Shown one piece after another: positions 33,194 to 39,410 of a DNA stretch of 41,540 nucleotides. The DNA is from Planctomycetota bacterium. Its GTDB lineage: Bacteria; Planctomycetota; Phycisphaerae; Phycisphaerales; Phycisphaeraceae. The stretch spans positions 1 through 41,540 of the forward strand of contig JAJRRC010000080.1 in NCBI GenBank assembly GCA_024279865.1. Direction: 5' to 3'. Numbering within the stretch: the first letter of the stretch is position 1; every line of letters starts with the position of its first letter. A program made the translations under genes and the position numbers. The notes beneath the pieces were generated by a model, which was not told the origin of the DNA, made no database searches, and was given only the letters and a program-made list of their open reading frames with translations.

Positions 33194-34768
33194 TTATTTT
33201 GTGGAAAGTTCCGGGGGCGTGACCAGCATCTTCTGAGCGATTAAGACCATGTCCCGACTTTTGTCATCTTTGAAGATATCCATGGCAATGCCCAAGCCTG
33301 AGGCGGTTACCTGATTGACCAGTTCCATCCACTGGTACTGCCGCTGGGAGGTCATGAGGCGTTTGAACGTAGCGGGGTCTGAGGGATCAAGCCCCTCTTG
33401 AGACGTGCGATCCGAGACAATGACCACAAAATGGTTGGGCTTGAGGATTCGTTGCGCTTCATGCAACAGTGCCACGGGATTGGGATGGCGTTCGAGCATT
33501 CGGTCAATGAGCACCTGGTCGACCGAATTGTCTGGCAAATCAATTTTCTGCACATCTGCCATGTGGTTAAATTGTGGTTTTTGATTGGGATAGGCTTGGT
33601 TCAACACGCATTTTTGAGAAAACGAAACGCAAGCTTCACGTTCATCAAAAGCGATGCAGGGGCAACCTTGGTTGGCCAAGAGATGGGTCACGATGCCGTG
33701 GCTGCCGCCTAGAATCGCTAGGGTTCGCGGTTCACCTGAGACGTGGGGGGTTTGCTTCATCACATCAAAGGTCGCCACGACGCGTAAATGAATTTTCTTT
33801 TGATATATTTCGTCCGCTGCGTAGCGGGACCATTCGCTGGCAGCCAGATCAATGGGATCGGTGGGCGGTGGTTGCCAAGCGTCATCCCCGAAGTAGAGCT
33901 TGTTCCAGAGCAGGGGAGAATCTATGTATTGCTCTGCAACGACGGCCATGTCTGCTGCGAGGCGGTGGAACCCCCATTTTTCCTTAAAAACGTCGAGTGT
34001 TTGGGTCACACCCGCATCCGAGTCGGCCGTGGTGGCTCGGTTTTCGCGTTTGGTGTGATTGTGGACATATTCGATTTGTGGGATGGCAAAGCAACGCCAG
34101 CCCGCTTTTCGAGCGCGCAAACCGAAATCGATGGTCTGTCCTCGCAGGAAGTTTTCATCGTAGCCGTCGATGTCATCGAAGACTGTTTTTTTGCAGCAAT
34201 AGAAACAGCCCATGACATGGTCGACTTCCAAAGGCTTGGTCACACTGTTGCGTGGAAGGTTACTGGCGACATGGATGTAGCCGTGGGGATGCAGCACAAA
34301 GTCTCCATAGGCATGAATACGACCTGAAGGTTTGAGCTGTTTGGGACCGACGACACCTAGCTTGTCATCTCCCTGATCAAAAAAGCGAACCAGCTTGCTC
34401 ACCCAATGTTTCGTCAGGCAAACCACATCCCCATCAAGCCTTGCCAGAATATCGCCTTGAGCGCGGCGACTCATGATATTGGCGGTACGCGCCAGCACCC
34501 CACAATGTTCATCTTCAATCAATTCTAAAAACGGCGAGCCGTCAGCCCATGTTTTCCCAGACCACTTGCGAAGCGTCTCCAAACTATCATCCGAAGACCC
34601 ATCGTCATAAACAATGATTTCAAAAGGTGTCTTTTCGCCTGTAAGGGTTTGCTCTAGGCTCTCAAGCAAATGACCAATAAGGTCTTCGGTTCCGGTGCGT
34701 GAGCTTTGGGCCCCATTGTTATAATTGGGGATCAGAATCGACACGCGTGGGGGAAGTATCTTAGACAT
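33194..34768 (-). CDS. GT2 glycosyltransferase fused to a SAM methyltransferase
   Basis: The 524-residue protein begins with a family 2 glycosyltransferase (about 8-280): VSILIPNYNNG, the nucleotide-binding IIVYDDGSSDDS and the metal-binding ILARLDGDVVCL with DGD. A methyltransferase-like domain follows (about 345-500): TLAILGGSHGIVTHLL as a diverged SAM loop, DLPDNSVDQVLIDRMLERHPN and the post-core ILKPNHFVVIVSD. Together these suggest synthesis and methylation of a surface glycan. The last residues (TPPELSTK) are coded by a remnant of the G-rich repeat. The linker has no signal peptide, so it acts at the cytoplasmic side. Confidence 0.83.
   Translation of the reverse strand: MSKILPPRVSILIPNYNNGAQSSRTGTEDLIGHLLESLEQTLTGEKTPFEIIVYDDGSSDDSLETLRKWSGKTWADGSPFLELIEDEHCGVLARTANIMSRRAQGDILARLDGDVVCLTKHWVSKLVRFFDQGDDKLGVVGPKQLKPSGRIHAYGDFVLHPHGYIHVASNLPRNSVTKPLEVDHVMGCFYCCKKTVFDDIDGYDENFLRGQTIDFGLRARKAGWRCFAIPQIEYVHNHTKRENRATTADSDAGVTQTLDVFKEKWGFHRLAADMAVVAEQYIDSPLLWNKLYFGDDAWQPPPTDPIDLAASEWSRYAADEIYQKKIHLRVVATFDVMKQTPHVSGEPRTLAILGGSHGIVTHLLANQGCPCIAFDEREACVSFSQKCVLNQAYPNQKPQFNHMADVQKIDLPDNSVDQVLIDRMLERHPNPVALLHEAQRILKPNHFVVIVSDRTSQEGLDPSDPATFKRLMTSQRQYQWMELVNQVTASGLGIAMDIFKDDKSRDMVLIAQKMLVTPPELSTK
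33200..33220. repeat. Single G-rich unit at the 3' end of the GT2-methyltransferase gene
   Basis: GGAAAGTTCCGGGGGCGTG lies at the end of the gene and sets its last eight codons. It could have been inserted or extended near the old stop codon. Confidence 0.55.
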
Positions 34769-34802
34769 GGATTTTAAGCGATCCGGTTTTGAAAGTTATT
34801 CG

Positions 34803-34946
34803 TAGTCAGCCATCAGTTATCAGTCAGATTAAGAAAAAAACACTCCATTCAAAGCTGCGTTTTTTGTTTGACGCCAGCCTCTTTTCTTGCTGATGGCTGA
34901 TGACTTAATATAGTATCTTTTCTGACTGATAACTGATAGCTGACAG
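34803..34946. repeat. Small element with 25-bp inverted ends before the M16 gene
   Basis: The left end CATCAGTTATCAGTCAGAT and the right end CTGACTGATAACTGATAG are inverted copies that match at about 24 of 27 positions. The right side continues with further TGATAACT words up to 14 nt before the M16 ATG. The inside has no gene. A similar element lies upstream of ddl. Confidence 0.75.
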
Positions 34947-34960
34947 CTGATAACTTAAAA

Positions 34961-36187
34961 ATGAACAAAATAACGCATCATCAATTTTCCAACGGCCTGG
35001 TTCTCCTCGGCGAATTCATGCCCTCTGCCCAATCACTGGCCATGTCCTTCCTCTTGCCCGGCGGCGTGGTTCATGAACCCACAGGCCAACTCGGCGTGGC
35101 AACGGTCCTATCTGAAATGCTCTTTCGCGGTGCGGGAGATTTGGATGCCCGAGCCCATAGCGATGCCATGGACGATCTGGGCTTGCAACGAGATAGCAGT
35201 GTGGATGGCCTGTTTTTCCGCTTGAGCGCGACGATGATCGGCTCACACCGCGAAAAGGCACTCCCCTTGCTGATGGACATGATCCGTCGCCCGCTTTTAA
35301 CCGACGAAGCTTTCAAGCCCAGCCGTGACCTGGCGTTACAAACCCTGGACGCATTGGAAGATGAACCTCAGCAAAAGACTTTCATTGCCCTGCGTCAAAG
35401 ACATTACCAATCGCCGCTGAATCGTCCCACCATGGGCCAAAAAGCAGACCTTGAAGCCTTGACCGCCGAGCAGGTCCGTCAATACCAACAGCAGGTTTTT
35501 GTACCCCAAGGCGCGATCCTTTCCTTTGCAGGACAGTTTGACTGGGAAGCTCTCAAAGAGCAGGTCGGCCAACTACTTGGCGATTGGGATGGCCAAAGTT
35601 CCGATCTTCAACTCGTCGGCGAACCGTTGCGTGGCTATGAACACATCACCTCAGATTCCAATCAGGTGCACATCGGCCTAGCGTATGACGCGGTGAATGA
35701 AACACATGAAAATGCGATGCTCCAACGTGCCGCCGCGGCCGTGCTATCTGGCGGGATGAGCGGTCGTCTCTTTACTGAAGTACGTGAAAAACGGGGGCTA
35801 TGCTATGCTGTTTATGCAGCCTATGCCGCCAATCGGCACATGGGTGTGATGCTCAGCTACGCCGGGACCACCACCGCCCGCGCACAAGAAACCCTTGACG
35901 TTTTGGCAGCAGAACATCGTCGTCTCAGTGAAGGCATTGAGCCTGCGGAATTCTGCCGCGCGATGGTGGGGATGAAAACCCGCTTGGTCATGCAAGGTCA
36001 ATCCACCCATGCCCGCGCGTCAGCCATTGCCATGGACCAACACACGTTTGATGAACCTCGCACGCTAGACCAATGGATTGCTCAAGTGGACGCGATTACG
36101 TTTGAATCCTTAAATGACTATGTGAAGCTCAACGCTGCGGGTCCGATGACCACGGTGACCATCGGCCCAGGCCCCTTGAAAGTGTAG
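34961..36187 (+). CDS. M16-family protein without the zinc site (pseudopeptidase)
   Basis: The 408-residue protein is an insulinase-type (M16B) homolog by SNGLVLLGEFMP, LLPGGVVHEPTGQLGVATVLSEMLFRGA and the C-terminal half motif FTEVREKRGLCYAVYAAYA. In active members the first half has HxxEH. Here the equivalent positions are T48, S51 and E52 in VATVLSEM, so zinc cannot bind. It may be the non-catalytic partner of a second M16 subunit not in the window, or a substrate-binding protein. There is no signal peptide. coaB follows after 7 bp, so the two are cotranscribed. Confidence 0.85.
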   Translation: MNKITHHQFSNGLVLLGEFMPSAQSLAMSFLLPGGVVHEPTGQLGVATVLSEMLFRGAGDLDARAHSDAMDDLGLQRDSSVDGLFFRLSATMIGSHREKALPLLMDMIRRPLLTDEAFKPSRDLALQTLDALEDEPQQKTFIALRQRHYQSPLNRPTMGQKADLEALTAEQVRQYQQQVFVPQGAILSFAGQFDWEALKEQVGQLLGDWDGQSSDLQLVGEPLRGYEHITSDSNQVHIGLAYDAVNETHENAMLQRAAAAVLSGGMSGRLFTEVREKRGLCYAVYAAYAANRHMGVMLSYAGTTTARAQETLDVLAAEHRRLSEGIEPAEFCRAMVGMKTRLVMQGQSTHARASAIAMDQHTFDEPRTLDQWIAQVDAITFESLNDYVKLNAAGPMTTVTIGPGPLKV

Positions 36188-36194
36188 CCCCACC

Positions 36195-36878
36195 ATGCGT
36201 TTTCTTGTCACGGCTGGCCCGACACGTGAACCCATTGATGCGGTTCGGTTTATTTCCAACCGATCCAGCGGGAAAATGGGCTTGGCCATCGCCCAGGCAG
36301 GTCTTGCAGGGGGCCATGAGGTGACGCTATTGCATGGGCCGGGGGTGTTACCGGGGGAATTCGAACAGACGTTTGCGAAATTTCCGGGGGAGCTTCCGGG
36401 GGAACTTCCGGGGGCGGGGGTCCAATGTGCAGGCTTTGAGACGACGCGTCAATTGCATGCGCTATTGGAAAAATATTGGCCTAACCATGATTGTCTGGTC
36501 ATGGCCGCGGCCGTGGCGGATTATCAAATGCCATTGGGAAGTGTTGATGCGTCTTTAAAGAAATTGCCTCGTGGTAAAGGGTTGACTTTAACGCTTGAAC
36601 CGACCGAAGACCTTGTCGCAGCGATGGTGAAAATCAAACGTGCCGATCAGCGGATCGTGGCGTTTGCGTTAGAAGAAGCTAAAAATCTCCAAGGCCGCGC
36701 GTTGAAAAAACTTAAACGCAAAGACGTTGATGCCATCGTCGCCAACCCACTTCAAACCATGAATGCCGATATAATTGAAGCTCTGTGGCTCACCGCCGAT
36801 GGAGGATGCCAATCCTTTGCGTCCCAGAGCAAAGAAGATTTTGCCACGCAATTAATTGCGTGTTGTGAAAAGCTATAA
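36195..36878 (+). CDS. coaB: Phosphopantothenoylcysteine synthetase (stand-alone CoaB)
   Basis: CoaB joins phosphopantothenate and Cys, with CTP, in coenzyme A synthesis. In most bacteria it is fused to CoaC; here only the synthetase half is present. It has MRFLVTAGPTREPIDAVRFISNRSSGKMG, CLVMAAAVADYQMP, LEPTEDLV and IVAFALEEAKNL. Residues about 50-75 are a linker of PGVLPGEFEQTFAKFPGELP type, coded by a G-rich repeat inside a conserved fold. The 227-residue length fits the domain. The M16 gene ends 7 bp upstream. Confidence 0.92.
   Translation: MRFLVTAGPTREPIDAVRFISNRSSGKMGLAIAQAGLAGGHEVTLLHGPGVLPGEFEQTFAKFPGELPGELPGAGVQCAGFETTRQLHALLEKYWPNHDCLVMAAAVADYQMPLGSVDASLKKLPRGKGLTLTLEPTEDLVAAMVKIKRADQRIVAFALEEAKNLQGRALKKLKRKDVDAIVANPLQTMNADIIEALWLTADGGCQSFASQSKEDFATQLIACCEKL
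36338..36421 (+). repeat. G-rich repeat (12-bp period) in coaB
   Basis: TTCCGGGGGAGC and TTCCGGGGGAAC are exact 12-bp units, in a reading frame different from that in the VKOR gene (PGEL instead of TSGG). The left part holds ATTCGAACAGACGT at 36359-36372, which also occurs at 40020-40033 in the beta-helix gene. Confidence 0.9.
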
Positions 36879-36910
36879 GACTGTCGGACGCGCTTCGGAG
36901 GGGAACAAGG

Positions 36911-37040
36911 TTCGCTTAAAAATAGCCGCACGCATACTGCGTGCGCGTCTGTAAAACACCTGTTTTTACGGGTAACACAGGCACATTTCATATTCAACCG
37001 AAACGCGCAAGCAAGTATGCTTGCGGCTATTTTTTCAATC
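36911..37040. repeat. Pair of palindromic repeats in opposite orientation
   Basis: A minus-orientation copy (GCACGCATACTGCGTGC, 36911-36950) and a plus-orientation copy (GCAAGCAAGTATGCTTGC, 37001-37040) face each other between coaB and the convergent GT4 gene. The two hairpins differ by C-to-A and matching G-to-T changes. Each has its T-rich arm on the outside. Confidence 0.85.
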
Positions 37041-37081
37041 ACAAATAAAATCAAAGGCCACAACAATTAATGCCCGGGGGT

Positions 37082-38221
37082 TTACCCATTGACCGCTTCA
37101 AGACAAACCGCTTCATAGCGATCTAAAATCGTGGCCAAGGTAAAATCTTGACTTCGTTTTAACGATGCTTCCCGTTTGGCAGTTAGATCTTCTTGAAGCA
37201 TCGCTTTCATTTTGACAGTAAGATCATCCACGTCTGGATAGTTAAACAACACCCCGGCTCCACTATCAGCAAGGACTTCATGGTGCGGATCAATGTTGCT
37301 CCCAAGCACGGGCAACCCACTGGCCATCGCTTCGGTCATGACGACGGGGAACCCTTCCTCACGGCTGGTGGAGACGATCAGCTGGGCGTGGCCAAGCAAC
37401 CAATATTTTTCAAGACCTGTCCGAATCCCCGGAAGATAGACAATGTCTTCAATACCTGCTTGAGCGACCTGTTTTTGAATATTTTTCCAATCACTTCCCT
37501 CGCCGATGATCGCGTAACGCCAACCTTTTTCCCGAAACAAATCAGCGAGCCGCGTCACTGCCTCCACCGCCAGATGAATGCACTTCACCGGGCAGACGCG
37601 ACCGAGATGCAGCATAAACGGCGAGCTACCTAGCTCTGGGGGACTGGTCAATTCTGAAGCCTGTTCTTTGGCCCAAGCAAGTGATTGGTTGTGCTGTTCG
37701 ATATCCAACCCGTTATAAACAACATGAATGGGAGGCAATCGGTCGGTGGCCATCTGCTTTACGCGGTCGGCAAGGTATTGGCTCACCACGATAACGTGGT
37801 CCGCATGGCAGTAGCCGTCACGGATGGTGCTTGCAACGCGTGCTTTTTTGAGGCCGTGATAGTTGGGATAGAGGTCTGCGCCTTGGCCGACGGTGATTTG
37901 TTTGAACCCAAGTTCATTTTTCACACGGGCAGCGGCAAATCCGGTGGGATAACCATAAAACGCCATCATCAGATCAAAGGGCCACTTGCGGTGCATCTTC
38001 CGCACGGTCTTGCACAACGCGGTGGGGCGAAGATGTTGAGCCCAGGGTCGGTTGTAACGGGTGATTGGATAAGGGACATCCGGTTCGGGTTTGTGAACCT
38101 CGGTAGCGAGTACGTGAACATCATGTCCACGGTCGATGAGGCCTCGGATAATGATATCTGCCATGCGTTCAGCGCCGCCGACGTTGGGTAAAAAAGTCGG
38201 GGTAAAAAGACAAATACGCAT
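37082..38221 (-). CDS. GT4-family glycosyltransferase
   Basis: The 379-residue protein is a GT-B glycosyltransferase. The N-terminal FTPTFLPNVGGAERMADIIIRGLIDRGHDVHVLA is typical, as are the C-terminal FMLHLGRVCPVKCIHLAVEAV and the donor-binding VSTSREEGFPVVMTEAMASGLPVLGS with the EX7E motif. It probably adds a sugar to a surface polysaccharide. The start at 38221 (MRICLFTPTFLP) is well supported by homology; the upstream extension to 38380 is not. The WaaP-like kinase gene diverges from the same point. Confidence 0.9.
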   Translation of the reverse strand: MRICLFTPTFLPNVGGAERMADIIIRGLIDRGHDVHVLATEVHKPEPDVPYPITRYNRPWAQHLRPTALCKTVRKMHRKWPFDLMMAFYGYPTGFAAARVKNELGFKQITVGQGADLYPNYHGLKKARVASTIRDGYCHADHVIVVSQYLADRVKQMATDRLPPIHVVYNGLDIEQHNQSLAWAKEQASELTSPPELGSSPFMLHLGRVCPVKCIHLAVEAVTRLADLFREKGWRYAIIGEGSDWKNIQKQVAQAGIEDIVYLPGIRTGLEKYWLLGHAQLIVSTSREEGFPVVMTEAMASGLPVLGSNIDPHHEVLADSGAGVLFNYPDVDDLTVKMKAMLQEDLTAKREASLKRSQDFTLATILDRYEAVCLEAVNG

Positions 38222-38279
38222 GACAGAGCATCCATGGTTTACACAATGGCGTTGCCGCCAGGAATCAGGTACGGTAAGA

Positions 38280-39041
38280 ATGAATTGTACTGGTCTGACC
38301 TCAAGGGGCAAACGGCAATTGAAGCATGCCACGCTACCATCTGAACATCCATTAAACCAAACGCCCGCCTGCTTATTCAAAGCAGACGACCGAAGCCGGG
38401 TGTGGCTTGCGCATCGCTCAGACGGATCAGCGTGTGTGGTGAAGCTTTTTGTGTTTTCCCGCTGGCGTCAGCGACTGCTCAGTTGGCTTGGGCATCACCC
38501 CGGCCACAACGAAAAAATTCGCCACGCTCAACTTTACAAGCAAGGCATTGCAGCCATTCAAATCAATGAAACCGGACAAGCCCACGGCGAACATTGGCTC
38601 ATCACCCCCTATCGCGGCCTCTCTTTACACAACTGGCTCAAAACCCAAGCAGCCCACGCCCATCAACCCGTCCGCCGGGACTTGGCCTTTGAGTTTGGCG
38701 CGTTAACAGGCCAACTGTTAAACAAGCGTTATTTTTTTCGGGATCACAAAGTCAGCAACATGATTGTCGATGACGAGCATCAGCTTTGGCTCATCGATGC
38801 AGGAACCGTCCGACGCACTTGGGGGCGAGGACTTAACCGCGGTGCGGTGCGGATGATTCGCCAGGCCCACGAGACCGCCATCAAAGCATTTCAAAGTTGT
38901 GAAGACCCCTCACCCACGAGCCTCACACGCACGGATCAATTGCGATTTATCCGTGGCTTGCAACACGCATGGCCCACCTGTCCACCGGCCGTGCTGCGCG
39001 AGGTTGGATTTGAGCTGTCTACAAAATCACAGACAACGTAA
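38280..39041 (+). CDS. WaaP-like sugar kinase (lipopolysaccharide kinase family)
   Basis: The 253-residue protein has a kinase-like fold of the Kdo/WaaP family. An ATP-binding Lys is in SACVVKLFVFS, the catalytic loop is YFFRDHKVSNMIVDDEHQLW (HK-N) and the metal site is LIDAGTVRR. Next to a GT4 gene it likely phosphorylates a sugar of an outer-membrane glycolipid. The start is uncertain: ATG 38220 shares its CATG with the divergent GT4 start, so ATG 38280 is chosen; there is no clear Shine-Dalgarno at either. Confidence 0.75.
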   Translation: MNCTGLTSRGKRQLKHATLPSEHPLNQTPACLFKADDRSRVWLAHRSDGSACVVKLFVFSRWRQRLLSWLGHHPGHNEKIRHAQLYKQGIAAIQINETGQAHGEHWLITPYRGLSLHNWLKTQAAHAHQPVRRDLAFEFGALTGQLLNKRYFFRDHKVSNMIVDDEHQLWLIDAGTVRRTWGRGLNRGAVRMIRQAHETAIKAFQSCEDPSPTSLTRTDQLRFIRGLQHAWPTCPPAVLREVGFELSTKSQTT

Positions 39042-39059
39042 ATTTTCCCTTCTTCCAAC

Positions 39060-39199
39060 GTCGAACTCTAAGGTCCCCCGGGGCCGCAGAGTCGGACTCC
39101 CCTTGGTTTACAAGATTATCCTTCTCGAGCGTGATGAATTCATCGGTCGCATTTATAAAGAACCCGACTCTTCGGCCCCGGGGGACCTCAGAATTCGGC
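39060..39199. repeat. 140-bp element with 36-bp imperfect inverted ends
   Basis: The arms 39060-39095 and 39164-39199 match at 32 of 36 positions when inverted. Both contain a GGTCCCCCGGGGCCG-like core. The 68-bp centre is AT-richer and contains no gene. It could fold into a very stable cruciform or RNA hairpin, or be a miniature mobile element. It is the first half of the 345-bp gap before the LamG/beta-helix gene. Confidence 0.85.
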
Positions 39200-39273
39200 T
39201 TTGTTAAACCGCGTGCGCGTCTGCTAAAAACTTCTCAGAAACGACCCCAAGTGCAAGGTATACCCAAAGACCA

Positions 39274-39372
39274 ACTTCCGGGGGACTTCCGGGGGACTTC
39301 CGGGGGACTTCCGGGGGGCTTCCGGGGGGCTTCCGGGGGGCTTCCGGGGGGCTTCCGGGGGGCTTCCGGGGG
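39274..39372 (+). repeat. Tandem array of nine 11-bp G-rich units
   Basis: Four ACTTCCGGGGG and five GCTTCCGGGGG units follow each other without any change in length, 99 bp in all. The leader TACCCAAAGACCAACTTCC before it matches the copies near 28.0 kb. Runs of five G separated by six bases satisfy the usual G-quadruplex pattern. It ends about 39 bp before the LamG/beta-helix start. Confidence 0.97.
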
Positions 39373-39393
39373 GACTTTTAGCTTGCTTGCAGA

Positions 39394-39399
39394 TACAAT
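39394..39399 (+). promoter_or_regulatory. -10-like TACAAT before the LamG/beta-helix gene
   Basis: TACAAT lies 11 nt before ATG 39411 and directly downstream of the G-rich array, so the array may sit at the -35 region or upstream of it. No -35 box is seen. Confidence 0.4.
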
Positions 39400-39410
39400 G
39401 GTTGGTTCTT

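Noticed and set aside
38136-38220. Longer N-terminus for the WaaP-like kinase
   Set aside because: It lies inside the well-supported GT4 gene on the other strand and has no kinase-like sequence.
39274-39372. CRISPR-like array
   Set aside because: The nine units are 11 bp and directly adjacent, with no spacers and no cas genes nearby.
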